A stretch of DNA of 53,112 nucleotides from Candidatus Avimonas merdigallinarum (GCA_904377855.1 CAJFGS010000019.1:1-53112), one strand, 5' to 3'; shown: positions 24,620 to 34,454, counted from the first letter of the stretch. The notes: generated by a model not told the origin, from the sequence alone. Numbers and translations are program-made.

Positions 24620-25939
24620 ATGACCGTATATTTCCACACCCTTGGCTGCAAGGTCAATCAATACGAAACGCAGGCCATGCGCGCCCTCATGGAGGCGGAG
24701 GGATACGCCACCTCGGAGGCGCTGTTTTCCGGCAGCCCGGAGGAACGGGCGGCGATGCAGGACGTAGCCATCGTCATCAATTCCTGCACCGTGACCGGGG
24801 AGAGCGACCGGAAGCTGCGGCAGCTTTTGCGCCGCTGCCGGCGGGAATACCCCCACGCGGTGCTGATCCTGACCGGCTGCATGCCGCAGGCCTTCCCCGA
24901 TGCCGCGGAGGGATTCACCGAGGCGGATATCGTCCTCGGGAACGCCTCCCGGCGGGATCTGCCCCGGTATTTCCACGATTTTCTCACCCGCGGGCAGCGG
25001 ATTGTGGATATCTCCCCGCACAGCCGCCGGTTCGAGCCGCTGGCCATCGACGAGTTCCAGGGGCGGACCCGCGCGTTTGTGAAGATTGAGGACGGGTGCG
25101 ACCGTTTCTGCTCCTACTGCATCATCCCCTATGCCCGCGGGCGGGTCCGCTCCAGGCCGCTGGGCGAGCTGCGGGACGAGCTGCAGGCCCTGGCCGCCAA
25201 GGGGTATGTGGAAATCGTGCTGGTCGGCATCAACCTGACCGCCTACGGGCAGGACCTCGGGCTGACCCTGTGCGACGCGGTGGAGGCCGCCTGCCGGACG
25301 GAGGGGATCCGCCGGGTGCGGCTCGGCTCGCTGGAGCCGGACATGCTCACCCCGGCCGTCGTCGGCCGGCTGGCCGGGCAGGAAAAGCTCTGCCCTCAGT
25401 TCCACCTCTCCCTCCAGAGCGGGTGCGCCGCCACCCTCCGGCGGATGAACCGGCATTACACCCCGGAGGAATACCTGGCGGTCTGCGCGGCGCTGCGGGA
25501 GCGCTTCCCCGGCTGCGCCCTGACCACCGACGTGATGGTGGGCTTTCCCGGGGAGGACGAGGCCGAATTCGAGGAATCCCTGGCGTTTGTGCAAAAGGTC
25601 GGGTTCTCCCGGGTACATGTGTTCGCCTATTCCCCCCGCCCCGGCACCGTGGCCGCCAAGGCGGAGGGGCAGGTGCCGCGGGAGGAAAAAGCCCGGCGCA
25701 GCCGCCGGATGATCGGCGCCTGCGAGGCGCTCAGGGACCGCTACCTGGACGGCTGGATCGGCCGGGAAGCCGAAGTCCTCCTGGAAACGCGGACAGACGG
25801 CGGGGAATGGGAAGGCTACACCCCCGCGTATATCCCCGTCCTCGTCCATGTGCCGGCGGGCGGCCCCGGGCCGGGGGACGCTGTCCGGGTGCGGATCACC
25901 GGCCACCGGGATGGGGTCTGCCAGGGGGAACCGGTCTAG
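24620..25939 (+). CDS. mtaB: tRNA (N6-threonylcarbamoyladenosine(37)) methylthiotransferase MtaB
   Basis: A 439-residue radical SAM enzyme that adds a methylthio group to t6A37 of ANN-decoding tRNAs. The N-terminal domain holds three Cys for the auxiliary 4Fe-4S cluster: TLGCKVNQ (Cys 10), INSCTVT and TGCMPQ. The radical SAM motif is CDRFCSYC, preceded by VKIEDG and followed by IPYARG. A TRAM-like domain closes the protein (about 370-439). The VNQYET context favours MtaB over MiaB or RimO. It is a single-gene unit. Confidence 0.94.
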   Translation: MTVYFHTLGCKVNQYETQAMRALMEAEGYATSEALFSGSPEERAAMQDVAIVINSCTVTGESDRKLRQLLRRCRREYPHAVLILTGCMPQAFPDAAEGFTEADIVLGNASRRDLPRYFHDFLTRGQRIVDISPHSRRFEPLAIDEFQGRTRAFVKIEDGCDRFCSYCIIPYARGRVRSRPLGELRDELQALAAKGYVEIVLVGINLTAYGQDLGLTLCDAVEAACRTEGIRRVRLGSLEPDMLTPAVVGRLAGQEKLCPQFHLSLQSGCAATLRRMNRHYTPEEYLAVCAALRERFPGCALTTDVMVGFPGEDEAEFEESLAFVQKVGFSRVHVFAYSPRPGTVAAKAEGQVPREEKARRSRRMIGACEALRDRYLDGWIGREAEVLLETRTDGGEWEGYTPAYIPVLVHVPAGGPGPGDAVRVRITGHRDGVCQGEPV

Positions 25940-25983
25940 TTCCCCCCCTTCCTATTCCTTTTATAAACCGTGCGGACACCGCA

Positions 25984-26024
25984 AAAGCGGAGGGGCAGCC
26001 GTATTCCGGCCGCTCCTCCGCTTT
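25984..26024. terminator. Terminator between mtaB and the ABC permease gene
   Basis: AAAGCGGAGG and CCTCCGCTTT form a 10-bp stem around a 21-base inner part. It lies between two convergent genes and can serve both. Confidence 0.7.
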
Positions 26025-26026
26025 GG

Positions 26027-27583
26027 TCATTTATTGTTGAGTTCCGCGATATTGAGGATGTCCCGGCAGAGGAAGGCAATCAGCGCGGCCGCCGCCCCGC
26101 ACCAGAGGGTAAGCACCAGCATCCCCGCCGCCATGCCGGCCAGGAGGCCCACCGCGACGCCGCCGACCACCCCCGGCAGGGCGAGGAGGATCATCAGCAG
26201 CATGAACAGGCAGAGGATCAGCGCCTTGTTGAGCACCTGGCCGAACAGCCGCTCCATCAGGATATATCCCGCCATGAACAAAAGCGCCAGCCCAAACCGC
26301 GCGAAGACGCACCCGCCAATCACCAGCGGCGGCGCGCCGACTATCAGGCCGCAGGGCACCATGACCACCACCGCCTCCACCGCGGACTGCAGGATGCTCT
26401 CCCGGCATACGCCGAGCAGCTTGCGGAAGGGCGGAGCCGGAAGCATATACACATACGGCATCAGCAGTTCCCGCAGCCAGCGCCCGGTACCGGAGGAAAA
26501 AAGCTGCAGATAGGAGGCGAAAATGAACACCGGCAGCATCCCCTCCTCCCGCAGGAAAAAGGAGAAGGCGATGCTCATAGCCGCCCAGAGCAGCGTCATC
26601 CCGTCCAGCAGGAACACCCGGGCGCGGCGGCGCTCCAGCCGGTGCTTGTAATAAAACGCCCCGGCCCCCCGGCCCGCGCCCAGCCCGGTTTTCCCCACCT
26701 TCACGTTGGCGGGGACCGGCTCGGCCATCTTCCCCTCCTTCGAAGCGGTGACCGCGGTGAAGGAGATTTCGGTGGCCTTGAGCACGTCCTCGTAAAAATC
26801 CGGATGGTTGCGGGTAATCAGCAGCACCAGCACCGCCATGTATGCCGCGCAGCCGCCCAGCCCGAGCAGGATCGGGATCGGCGCCCCCGCCATCGCGCCC
26901 CCAACGGCCGCCTTCAGCCAGCCGGCCACCGGGAAGCAGGCGAGGATCGGGCCGTCGGCCGCGGCGACCGCCGCCCCCAGCTTATCCTCGGCGGAAAGGG
27001 CGGGGAGGCCGATCAGCAGCACCGCCGCGCCCCCCAGGGCATAGAGCACGGCCTTGAGCGCCCGCTGCCTGGCCTCGTCCCCGCTGGTGAAGGCGTACAG
27101 CGTCATGGAGGTCAGCTGCGCGCAGAACACCGTCAGGCAGTAGCCGAGCATAACCGCCAGCAGGCCGGGAAAGGCCAGCCCGTACAGGTCGTGCAGCCAG
27201 GTATACTGGAACAGCAGGAAAAAGCCGAGCAGGACGGAGGTCCCCAGCTGGCGGAACAGCCCGTAAAACAGGATCCGCTGCGGGCGGATGGGGGTGGAAA
27301 ACAGCAGGTTGACGTCCGCCATGGTATAAAAGCTGGCCCCGGAGGACAGCCCGTTTTTGCAGAGGAGCAGGAACATCACCGCATACAGGGCCAGCACCAT
27401 GGCCCGCAGTTCGGCGGGCGGGCGCAGCGGCGCGCCGCTCTCCCGGGGAAGGCCGGCGGTGACCACCACCAGCACCAGCATCGCCGCCATGAAAAGGAGC
27501 AGGAGAAGCTGGGACGGATGCCGCCGCAGCTCCTTTATCCGGTTTTTGAGGGTGGTGAAAAACAGGTACCGCAGCGCTCTCAT
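26027..27583 (-). CDS. ABC exporter, permease subunit
   Basis: A 518-residue integral membrane protein with about ten hydrophobic segments. The first is near residues 25-45 (LLLLLFMAAMLVLVVV) and a cluster of five lies in the last 150 residues. The region around 250-310 is hydrophilic and Lys/Arg-rich, probably cytoplasmic. It looks like the putative ABC exporter family of Firmicutes; the cargo is unknown. The ATG overlaps the stop of the ATPase gene (ATGA), so translation is coupled and the two form one transporter. Confidence 0.85.
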   Translation of the reverse strand: MRALRYLFFTTLKNRIKELRRHPSQLLLLLFMAAMLVLVVVTAGLPRESGAPLRPPAELRAMVLALYAVMFLLLCKNGLSSGASFYTMADVNLLFSTPIRPQRILFYGLFRQLGTSVLLGFFLLFQYTWLHDLYGLAFPGLLAVMLGYCLTVFCAQLTSMTLYAFTSGDEARQRALKAVLYALGGAAVLLIGLPALSAEDKLGAAVAAADGPILACFPVAGWLKAAVGGAMAGAPIPILLGLGGCAAYMAVLVLLITRNHPDFYEDVLKATEISFTAVTASKEGKMAEPVPANVKVGKTGLGAGRGAGAFYYKHRLERRRARVFLLDGMTLLWAAMSIAFSFFLREEGMLPVFIFASYLQLFSSGTGRWLRELLMPYVYMLPAPPFRKLLGVCRESILQSAVEAVVVMVPCGLIVGAPPLVIGGCVFARFGLALLFMAGYILMERLFGQVLNKALILCLFMLLMILLALPGVVGGVAVGLLAGMAAGMLVLTLWCGAAAALIAFLCRDILNIAELNNK

Positions 27584-28305
27584 ACCGGCTCCCCCGTCCC
27601 GGCGGGCGCCGGCTTCTCGGTAATTTCAAAAAACAGCTCTTCGAGCGTCTTTTCTCCCTGCGCGGCGGGATCGCTGCGCATGGTCGCGGCAAAGGCGCCG
27701 TTCATCATGATGTGGGCGATGTCCCAGTAATCCTCCACGCTGTCGATCATATGGGTGCTTATCAGCACCGACGCGCCGTCCCGTTTCAGTTCCCGGAACA
27801 CATCCTTGAGCTCCTTGATGGCGTGGGGATCGAGGCCGACCAGCGGCTCGTCAAAAATAACCGCCCGGGGCCGGTGGAGCAGCCCGCAGCAGATGCTCAG
27901 CTTCTGCTGCATTCCCTTGGACAGCTCCTTGCCGAGCTTGTCCTTTTTATCCGCCAACTCGAACCGTTCCAGCAGCGACGCAGCGTATCCTTCCCACCCG
28001 GTCAGGGAATAGGCCCGGGCGATGAACTCCAGGTGCTCCCCCACCGTCAGCAGGTCGTAGACCGCCGGCATCTCCGGCACGTAGCCGAGCCGCCGCTTGG
28101 CTTCTATCGATTTGTTGGGGTACCCGTCGATCCGGATATCCCCCTCAAAGCGGAGCAGGCCGCTGATACACTTGATGATGGTGGATTTCCCAGCCCCGTT
28201 CGGGCCGAGCAGGATGGCGATCTGCCCATCCTCCACCCCAAAGCTGATATCGCTGTTTGCCAGCAGCTTGCCGTACCGCTTGGTTACATGGCTTACGGTA
28301 AACAT
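27580..28305 (-). CDS. ABC exporter, ATP-binding subunit
   Basis: A 241-residue ABC ATPase. Walker A is GPNGAGKST near residue 36, the Q-loop region VPEMPAVYD lacks the usual Gln, the signature is LSKGMQQK, Walker B is AVIFDEP and the switch His is in STHM. Its general type (MFTVSHVTKRYG start, D-loop GLDP) matches export pumps of the CcmA/NatA group. The open frame upstream of the ATG at 28305 is long, but a GGAGGAGAC site directly precedes this start. Substrate unknown. Confidence 0.93.
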   Translation of the reverse strand: MFTVSHVTKRYGKLLANSDISFGVEDGQIAILLGPNGAGKSTIIKCISGLLRFEGDIRIDGYPNKSIEAKRRLGYVPEMPAVYDLLTVGEHLEFIARAYSLTGWEGYAASLLERFELADKKDKLGKELSKGMQQKLSICCGLLHRPRAVIFDEPLVGLDPHAIKELKDVFRELKRDGASVLISTHMIDSVEDYWDIAHIMMNGAFAATMRSDPAAQGEKTLEELFFEITEKPAPAGTGEPV

Positions 28306-28461
28306 CGTCTCCTCCTGCTCCCCTCCGTATTTGGGCTTCCTTCCCGCGCAGGCAGCGCGGCGGATCCACCCGTCTCCACCATAAAAGCCCGCCGGGGGAA
28401 AGTCAAGCGAAAATATTCTTAATTTTTCAACATTTTGGGCGGGCAGAGCCCACTTTTCCTG

Positions 28462-28490
28462 TTGAAATATGGACAGACATTCGATATAAT
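28462..28490 (+). promoter_or_regulatory. oadB promoter
   Basis: TTGAAA (28462-28467), a 17-bp spacer and TATAAT (28485-28490), about 80 bp upstream of the TTG start. Confidence 0.78.
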
Positions 28491-28569
28491 AAAAAGCTGT
28501 TAGTTTTCCTAAAATTATTTCGCGGCGGCGTGATTTCCAGATGCGCCGGCCGCCAAAGGAGAGTCTACG

Positions 28570-29736
28570 TTGGAAATTCTGGAGCATTTTCGTTTTCTGT
28601 ATGACGGCGTCGCGTTCTTTTTCACGGCCGACGGCTGGAAGAACCTCGTCATGATCCTGATCGGCGGGCTGCTGATCTACCTGGCGCTCGCCAAGGACTT
28701 TGAACCCGCCCTGCTGATGCCAATGGGCTTCGGCGCGATTCTGGTCAACATCCCCTGGTCGGGTGCGATCGGCACGGCAGCGGACGGCTCCACCGGCATT
28801 GTCGAGTGGCTGTTCAACGTGGGGATTTCCGCTTCGGAAGCTATGCCGCTCCTGCTCTTTATCGGGATCGGCGCCATGATCGATTTCGGCCCGCTGCTTT
28901 CCAACCCCAAGATGCTCCTCTTCGGTGCGGCGGCGCAGTTCGGCATTTTCCTCACCGTCCTGCTGGCCTCCTTCTTCTTCCCGTTTAAAGAAGCGGCGTC
29001 CATTGGTATTATCGGCGCGGCGGACGGCCCGACGGCAATCCTCGTTTCCAAGATGTTTGAATCCGAAAATATGGGCGCCATCGCGGTGGCCGCCTATTCC
29101 TACATGGCGCTGGTGCCGATTATCCAGCCGGCGGCCATCAAGCTGGTGACCACCAAAAAGGAACGGATGATCCGGATGCCCTACAACCCGCAGTCGGTCA
29201 CCCGCCTGACCCGGATCCTCTTCCCGATTATCGTCACCATCATCGCCGGCCTGGTCGCCCCCGCTTCGGTCTCCCTGGTGGGCATGCTGATGTTCGGCAA
29301 CCTGCTGCGGGAATGCCTCAAGCTGGACAGCCTCTCCCAGACCGCGCAGACCACCCTGGCCAACCTGGTCACCATCCTGCTGGGCATCACCATCGCCTTT
29401 ACCATGCGGGCGGAGCAGTTCCTGTCGGTGGCTACGATCGTCATCATGGCGCTGGGCCTGGTGGCCTTTATCTTCGACACGATCGGCGGCGTGCTGTTCG
29501 CCAAGCTGATGAACGTCTTCCTGCCGGAAGGCAGGAAGATCAACCCGATGGTCGGCGGCGCAGGGATCTCCGCGTTCCCGATGTCGGCCCGCGTCATCCA
29601 GAAAATGGCCCTGAAGGAAGACAACCAGAACCACCTGCTCATGCATGCCGTAGGCGCGAACGTGGCCGGCCAGATCGGTTCGGTCGTGGCGGGCGGCATC
29701 ATCCTCACCGTGGTTCCCCGCCTGATTGGCGGCTGA
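28570..29736 (+). CDS. oadB: Sodium ion-translocating decarboxylase, beta subunit
   Basis: A 388-residue membrane protein that couples decarboxylation of a biotin-bound carboxyl group to sodium export. Hallmarks along the chain: LLIYLALAKDFEPALLMPMGFG, the Asp in IGAMIDFGPLL, the conserved IGIIGAADGPTAI loop with its Asp, and GNLLREC. The C-terminal third has GGVLFAKLMN, NPMVGGAGISAFPMSAR and GANVAGQIGSV. It could belong to oxaloacetate, methylmalonyl-CoA or glutaconyl-CoA decarboxylase; the subunits that would tell are not nearby. The start codon is TTG with AAAGGAGAG upstream. Confidence 0.93.
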   Translation: MEILEHFRFLYDGVAFFFTADGWKNLVMILIGGLLIYLALAKDFEPALLMPMGFGAILVNIPWSGAIGTAADGSTGIVEWLFNVGISASEAMPLLLFIGIGAMIDFGPLLSNPKMLLFGAAAQFGIFLTVLLASFFFPFKEAASIGIIGAADGPTAILVSKMFESENMGAIAVAAYSYMALVPIIQPAAIKLVTTKKERMIRMPYNPQSVTRLTRILFPIIVTIIAGLVAPASVSLVGMLMFGNLLRECLKLDSLSQTAQTTLANLVTILLGITIAFTMRAEQFLSVATIVIMALGLVAFIFDTIGGVLFAKLMNVFLPEGRKINPMVGGAGISAFPMSARVIQKMALKEDNQNHLLMHAVGANVAGQIGSVVAGGIILTVVPRLIGG

Positions 29737-29764
29737 GCCGGCGACAGAGAAAGGACGAAGCAAT

Positions 29765-29950
29765 ATGGATATTATGGGATTGGAATTTCAAGGCCTGGCC
29801 AACCTCAGCAACGCCCTGCTGCTGATGCTGCTCGGCATGGTCGGCATCTTTGTGGTCATGGCGGTGCTGCTTGTGGTTATTGTGCTGCTGAACAAGGCAA
29901 CCGATAAGAAGGACAAAAACAATTCCGGCGACGAGAAGACTCAGCAATAA
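29765..29950 (+). CDS. OadG-like small membrane subunit
   Basis: 61 residues. One hydrophobic helix (about 15-44, ALLLMLLGMVGIFVVMAVLL) is followed by a Lys/Asp-rich tail. That is the design of the gamma subunit of sodium-pump decarboxylases, which anchors the complex. It starts 28 bp after the beta-subunit gene with GAGAAAGGA upstream. The tail lacks the Ala/Pro-rich linker and His residues of larger OadG proteins. The call rests mainly on position and topology. Confidence 0.75.
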   Translation: MDIMGLEFQGLANLSNALLLMLLGMVGIFVVMAVLLVVIVLLNKATDKKDKNNSGDEKTQQ

Positions 29951-29959
29951 GGCTCTGTT

Positions 29960-29989
29960 GAAAAGGGGGCGGAAAACCGTCCCCTTTTC
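29960..29989 (+). terminator. Hairpin after the oadBG pair
   Basis: GAAAAGGGG and CCCCTTTTC form a 9-bp stem 10 bp after the stop. No separate promoter for proS was recognised, so read-through is possible. Confidence 0.55.
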
Positions 29990-30034
29990 GGCATATGGAA
30001 GCCGGCCCATATTCAAAAAAGGAAGGGAATACCG

Positions 30035-31474
30035 ATGGCCAACAATAAAAAGATGGTGGAAGCCATCACCTCCATGGACGAGGATTTCGCCCAATGGTAT
30101 ACCGACATCGTGAAAAAGGCGGAGCTGGTGGAATACACCAGCGTCAAGGGCTGCATGGTCATCCGCCCGTACGGGTATGCGATCTGGGAAAACATGCAGC
30201 GCATCCTGGACGGGATGTTCAAGCAGACGGGGCACGAAAACGTCTGCATGCCGATGTTCATCCCCGAAAGCCTCCTTCAGAAGGAGAAGGACCACGTGGA
30301 AGGCTTCGCGCCGGAGGTGGCGTGGGTCACCCACGGCGGCAGCGAAAAGCTGGAGGAGCGGCTCTGCGTGCGCCCCACCAGCGAAACCCTGTTCTGTGAG
30401 CATTACGCCAACATCGTCCATTCCTGGCGGGACCTGCCCAAGCTGTACAACCAGTGGGTGAGCGTGGTCCGCTGGGAAAAAACCACCCGCCCCTTCCTGC
30501 GCTCGCGGGAATTCCTGTGGCAGGAGGGACACACCATCCACGCCACGGCGGAGGAGGCCATCGAAGAAACCGAGCGGATGCTGAACGTTTACGCCACCTT
30601 CTGCGAGGAATCCCTGGCCATGCCGGTGGTGAAGGGCCGCAAGACCGACAGCGACAAGTTTGCCGGCGCGGTGTCCACCTACGCCATCGAAGCCATGATG
30701 CACGACGGCAAGGCGCTGCAGGCGGGCACCTCCCATTATTTTGGGGACGGCTTCGCCAAGGCGTTCGGCATCCAGTTCAGCGGCAAGGACAACACCCTGG
30801 AAACCCCGCATCAGACCTCCTGGGGGGTATCCACCCGCCTCATTGGCGCCATCATCATGGCCCACGGCGACGACAACGGCCTGGTCCTCCCCCCCGCCGT
30901 CGCCCCGATCCAGGTCGTCATCCTCCCCATTGCGCAGCACAAGCCCGGCGTGCTGGAAAAGGCGGCCGAACTGAAGGAACGCCTTTCCGCCGTCGCCCGG
31001 GTGAAGGTGGACGATTCGGACAACTCCGCCGGCTGGAAGTTCGCCGAGTATGAGATGAAGGGCGTCCCCCTGCGGCTGGAAATCGGGCCGAAGGATATCG
31101 AAAACAACCAGTGCGTGCTGGTCACCCGGCACGACCGGGAAAAGCATGTCGTCCCCCTGGACGAGCTGGAGACCGCCATCCCCGCCCTCCTGCAGAAAGT
31201 GCACGACGGGCTGTACCGGAAGGCGCTCGAAAACCGTCAGCGCCGCACCTATTCCTGCACCAGCATGGACGAAATCACCCGCGTGCTGGAGGGACGGGGC
31301 GACGGCTTTATCGAGGCCATGTGGTGCGGCGACGAGGCGTGCGAGGACAAGGTGAAGGAAACCACCGGCGTCGGCTCCCGCTGCATCCCGTTCGAGCAGA
31401 AGCACCTGTCCGATACCTGCGTGTGCTGCGGCAAGCCGGCCAAGCACATGGTCCTCTGGGCCAAGGCGTATTAA
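30035..31474 (+). CDS. proS: Prolyl-tRNA synthetase (archaeal/eukaryal-type)
   Basis: A 479-residue class II synthetase that attaches Pro to its tRNA. It is of the short type without the bacterial editing insertion and with a C-terminal zinc domain: VMW-C-DEAC near residue 430 and CVCCGKPA near 465, ending in the conserved aromatic tail WAKAY. Motifs: RPTSETL, motif 2 [20 protein letters not shown] and motif 3 near [17 protein letters not shown]. This type occurs in many Clostridia. A GGAAGGGA site precedes the ATG. Confidence 0.96.
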   Translation: MANNKKMVEAITSMDEDFAQWYTDIVKKAELVEYTSVKGCMVIRPYGYAIWENMQRILDGMFKQTGHENVCMPMFIPESLLQKEKDHVEGFAPEVAWVTHGGSEKLEERLCVRPTSETLFCEHYANIVHSWRDLPKLYNQWVSVVRWEKTTRPFLRSREFLWQEGHTIHATAEEAIEETERMLNVYATFCEESLAMPVVKGRKTDSDKFAGAVSTYAIEAMMHDGKALQAGTSHYFGDGFAKAFGIQFSGKDNTLETPHQTSWGVSTRLIGAIIMAHGDDNGLVLPPAVAPIQVVILPIAQHKPGVLEKAAELKERLSAVARVKVDDSDNSAGWKFAEYEMKGVPLRLEIGPKDIENNQCVLVTRHDREKHVVPLDELETAIPALLQKVHDGLYRKALENRQRRTYSCTSMDEITRVLEGRGDGFIEAMWCGDEACEDKVKETTGVGSRCIPFEQKHLSDTCVCCGKPAKHMVLWAKAY

Positions 31475-31487
31475 CGGCGCCCGGGCG

Positions 31488-31535
31488 GCCGGCGCCGCCC
31501 CTTTCCCGGCCGGCGGCGCCGGCCTTAGGCCTTTT
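31488..31535 (+). terminator. Probable terminator after proS
   Basis: GCCGGCGCCGCC and GGCGGCGCCGGC form a perfect 12-bp stem, followed by CTTAGGCCTTTTGG. Confidence 0.55.
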
Positions 31536-31590
31536 GGAACGCCACACCGCGCCGCGGCAGCCCGCGGCCAAATAAGAAAGGATGCTCGCC

Positions 31591-32193
31591 ATGAATCAGC
31601 TTGACCGGCCCGCTCAGGGCGAAACCATTGCGATTATGCACACCAGCATGGGGGATATCTCCATCCGCCTGTTCCCTGAGAAAACCCCGAAAACCTGCGA
31701 GAATTTCACCACCCACGCGAAAAACGGCTATTACGACGGCCTCATCTTCCACCGGGTGATCCGCGATTTCATGATCCAGGGCGGCGACCCGAACGGCACC
31801 GGCACCGGCGGCGAAAGCATCTGGGGCCGCTCCTTTGAGGACGAACCGGATATCGAGCTGCGCAACTACCGCGGCGCGCTTTCGATGGCCAACGCCGGCC
31901 CCAACACCAACGGCAGCCAGTTCTTCATCGTCCAGGCCTCCGAATGCCCGGCCCAGATGCTCGCCCAGATGCCCGCCCTCGCGGACCGCGGGTTCCCGAA
32001 AGCGGTCGCGGACAATTACGCGGCGATCGGCGGCACCCCGTGGCTGGATTTCAAGCACACCGTCTTCGGGCAGGTGTACGACGGCATGGACGTGGTGGAC
32101 GCGATCGCCGCCGTCCCGGTCGGCCGCAACGACAAGCCGAAAGCCGACGTGGTGATCCAGTCGATTGAGATTTTGGAATACAATGAGCAATAA
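31591..32193 (+). CDS. Cyclophilin-type peptidyl-prolyl isomerase (cytoplasmic)
   Basis: 200 residues. Family motifs are clear: [15 protein letters not shown] (catalytic Arg), [19 protein letters not shown] and [15 protein letters not shown]. There is no signal peptide. About 40 residues between the NGSQFFI and HTVFG blocks are longer than in the minimal fold. It catalyses cis-trans isomerisation of X-Pro bonds during folding. The second ATG (31591) is chosen for AAGAAAGGATG spacing; the first at 31582 falls inside that site. The stop overlaps the start of the next gene. Confidence 0.93.
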   Translation: MNQLDRPAQGETIAIMHTSMGDISIRLFPEKTPKTCENFTTHAKNGYYDGLIFHRVIRDFMIQGGDPNGTGTGGESIWGRSFEDEPDIELRNYRGALSMANAGPNTNGSQFFIVQASECPAQMLAQMPALADRGFPKAVADNYAAIGGTPWLDFKHTVFGQVYDGMDVVDAIAAVPVGRNDKPKADVVIQSIEILEYNEQ

Positions 32194-32773
32194 TTCTTGC
32201 AATTATACGGATTGTACTCGATTTTCCGAGCTGTACGCCCTGTTTGAGCGGCTCACGCCGCTTGCCGCCGACTGCGGGACGGTCTGCGGCGGCGCCTGCT
32301 GCCGGGATCTGTCCCACAGCGGGGAGGGGGCGCCCAGCGGGATGCTGCTTTTCCCCGGGGAGGAAGCGTTCCGGCGGGAACGGGGCCTGGAGGACGGCGT
32401 TGTCCTGCACCGGGGGACGGAGCCGCTTTTTGTCTGCCTCGGCGCCTGCCGCCGGGAACAGCGGCCGCTGTCCTGCCGGATCTTCCCCCTCTTCCCCGCG
32501 CTGGGGGCGGACGGCCGGATCCGCGCCGTCTACGATCCCCGCGCCTGGCGGGTCTGCCCGCTGGTGAGGGAGCACCGGCACGTCCCCCTGCAGCGGGCGT
32601 TTGTCCGCGCGGTGCGGGCGGCGGGAAGGGAAATCGCCCGCACCGGGGAGGGCCGCGATTTCCTGGCCCGGCAGGCCGAGGAGATCCGGGAATTCAACCG
32701 TTTCCTCCGGCTGGACGGGGAGCGTCCCCCGATCTGCCGGAAAGCGGTTGAGAGAGGCGCGCAGCGGACGTAA
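32183..32773 (+). CDS. Cys-cluster (YkgJ-like) protein
   Basis: 196 residues. The Cys pattern resembles the CxxxCxxCC Fe-S/zinc-chelating family (YkgJ/UPF0153): [10 protein letters not shown] near residue 36, then a later block [21 protein letters not shown] that includes the typical R-P-x-x-CR-xFPL element. Its function is unknown; metal binding is inferred. The ATG at 32183 overlaps the end of the cyclophilin gene (11 bp), so translation is probably coupled; its ribosome site is weak. A start six codons upstream is less likely. Confidence 0.75.
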   Translation: MSNNSCNYTDCTRFSELYALFERLTPLAADCGTVCGGACCRDLSHSGEGAPSGMLLFPGEEAFRRERGLEDGVVLHRGTEPLFVCLGACRREQRPLSCRIFPLFPALGADGRIRAVYDPRAWRVCPLVREHRHVPLQRAFVRAVRAAGREIARTGEGRDFLARQAEEIREFNRFLRLDGERPPICRKAVERGAQRT

Positions 32774-32833
32774 GGGTCCTGTGCGGCCTGTGCCCATTGG
32801 AATATTGTCTTTGAACCGAAAGGAATGTTTTCT

Positions 32834-33697
32834 ATGATGATTCGACGCACGCTCGCCCTGCTTTCCGCCGCCCTTCTGGGGGCCGCGCTCCTGGCCGGCT
32901 GTTCGGAGGATGCCCCCACGGCGACCAACGACGTGGGGACCGCCTACCCGGACAAGACGGTCGGCTTCCAGCTGGAAATGCCGGCAGCAGGGGAAAAAAT
33001 TGCCATCATGCATACCAGCATGGGGGATATGTCCATCCGCTTCTTCCCCGAGGCCGCGCCCAAGGCGGTGGAAAATTTCATCGACCTGGCGGAGCAGAAC
33101 TATTACGACGGGCTGACCTTCCACCGGGTGATCAACGACTTCATGATCCAGGGCGGCGACCCGGACGGGGACGGCACCGGCGGGGAGAGCAAATGGGGAA
33201 AAGACTTTGAGGACGAATTCGACCAGAAGCTGCTCAACCTGCGCGGATCGCTGGCGATGGCCAATTCCGGCCCAAACTCCAACGGCAGCCAGTTCTTCAT
33301 CAACCAGGCCAAGGCGGATTCGTTTGACAAGGCTAATTACAGCTATGAAACACTGTATGCCAATTATGAGCAGATGTACGACATGTATGCGTCCTATTAT
33401 GGGAACACCTTCACCAAGCAATACCCGGATGTGGACGCTTTTATCACGGCCAACGGCGGTATTTCGCCGGACAGCCGGATGGTCCCGGACGAGGTCTGGG
33501 CGCTGTATGAGGAAAACGGCGGCAACATCAACCTCGACGGCGCATGGCGGGCGAGCGGCGGCCATACGGTCTTCGGCCAGGTGTTCGAAGGGCTGGACGT
33601 GCTGGACACCATCGCGGCGGTGGAGACAGACGACAACGACAAGCCGGTGGAGGACGTAACCATCGACAGCATCGAAATCGTCGAATACCAGGGATAA
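32834..33697 (+). CDS. Cyclophilin-type peptidyl-prolyl isomerase, lipoprotein
   Basis: 287 residues. A lipoprotein signal peptide ends in LLAGC, with the lipid-bearing Cys at 23, so the protein is anchored outside the membrane. The cyclophilin domain follows with [34 protein letters not shown] and [16 protein letters not shown] Tyr-rich insertion of about 65 residues ([20 protein letters not shown] near its start) lies between the last two blocks. It probably helps fold secreted proteins. The second half of the fold is closely similar to the cytoplasmic cyclophilin two genes upstream, suggesting local duplication. The ATG at 32834 has AAAGGA at the right distance. Confidence 0.93.
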   Translation: MMIRRTLALLSAALLGAALLAGCSEDAPTATNDVGTAYPDKTVGFQLEMPAAGEKIAIMHTSMGDMSIRFFPEAAPKAVENFIDLAEQNYYDGLTFHRVINDFMIQGGDPDGDGTGGESKWGKDFEDEFDQKLLNLRGSLAMANSGPNSNGSQFFINQAKADSFDKANYSYETLYANYEQMYDMYASYYGNTFTKQYPDVDAFITANGGISPDSRMVPDEVWALYEENGGNINLDGAWRASGGHTVFGQVFEGLDVLDTIAAVETDDNDKPVEDVTIDSIEIVEYQG

Positions 33698-33755
33698 CCC
33701 GAGGGCGGGCCGTGAACCGGCCTTCTGCCGGCGGACGACAGAGCATAAGCCTCAC

Positions 33756-33801
33756 AAAAGAGGGGGAAGGAAACCAATCCCGGTTTCCTTCCCCCTCTTT
33801 T
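33756..33801. terminator. Bidirectional terminator between the lipoprotein gene and carD
   Basis: AAAAGAGGGGGAAGGAAACC pairs perfectly with its complement across a 6-base loop; A- and T-tracts on both sides serve the convergent genes. Confidence 0.92.
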
Positions 33802-33920
33802 GCTCTCTTCGTTCTCTCCGTGTGCGCGCCGCCCTCCTTCGCCCCCTTTTCGCCCCGCCTGTTCCCGGGGACTGCCCGGCCGCAGGCGAAACGCGCCGGC
33901 ATTCCCGGGCGGCCTTGCCG

Positions 33921-34454
33921 CTAAGCCTCCTGCCGGCCGCCGCTTTCCTCAATCTGCTGAGTAATAAACGGGAGGACCTGGTCCGGCTGCAGATGCAGGA
34001 CCAGCGCAAATTCGCTGTACAGGATCTTTTCCGCTTCCTTGAAGAACCGCTCGTCCGCCATATGCAGCTTTTTCCCCTGCTCCCGCAGGCTCTTCTGATG
34101 GAGGTAAACGGCTTTGATCGCCCGGATCAGTTCCCGCTGATCCCCCTGCGACAAAATCCGCCGGTAGGTCTCTTTCCGCGCGTTCTCGTCCTCCACCCAA
34201 GCGGACGGTTCCTGCGGCATAGCCTGGATGAGTTCCCGTACTTCCTCGGGAGAAAGCACCCGCCGCATCTTCCCCGTCAGCGCCGGGTTGCCGACCGGCA
34301 CGTAAACGGTGGAATGGGGCGCCTCCACCGGTTTGAGGACGTAATATTCCACGGGAGCGCCGCCGAAGTCCTTTTGCTCAATCCCCTCCACCCGGCAGAC
34401 GCCCTGCGCGGCGTATACCACCGTATCCCCCGCCGCATACCGTTTATCCTGCAT
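33921..34454 (-). CDS. CarD family transcriptional regulator
   Basis: 177 residues. The N-terminal part (about 1-65) is a CarD/TRCF RNA-polymerase-interacting domain: YAAGDTVVYAAQGVCRVEGIE, then PVEYYVLKPV and the VYVPVGN loop. The rest is helical with charged residues, as in CarD. Such proteins bind the beta subunit and stabilise open promoter complexes; here it may be a sporulation or stress regulator, which is a guess. The start follows AAAGGGGCGG; the long open frame upstream was rejected. Monocistronic. Confidence 0.88.
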   Translation of the reverse strand: MQDKRYAAGDTVVYAAQGVCRVEGIEQKDFGGAPVEYYVLKPVEAPHSTVYVPVGNPALTGKMRRVLSPEEVRELIQAMPQEPSAWVEDENARKETYRRILSQGDQRELIRAIKAVYLHQKSLREQGKKLHMADERFFKEAEKILYSEFALVLHLQPDQVLPFITQQIEESGGRQEA

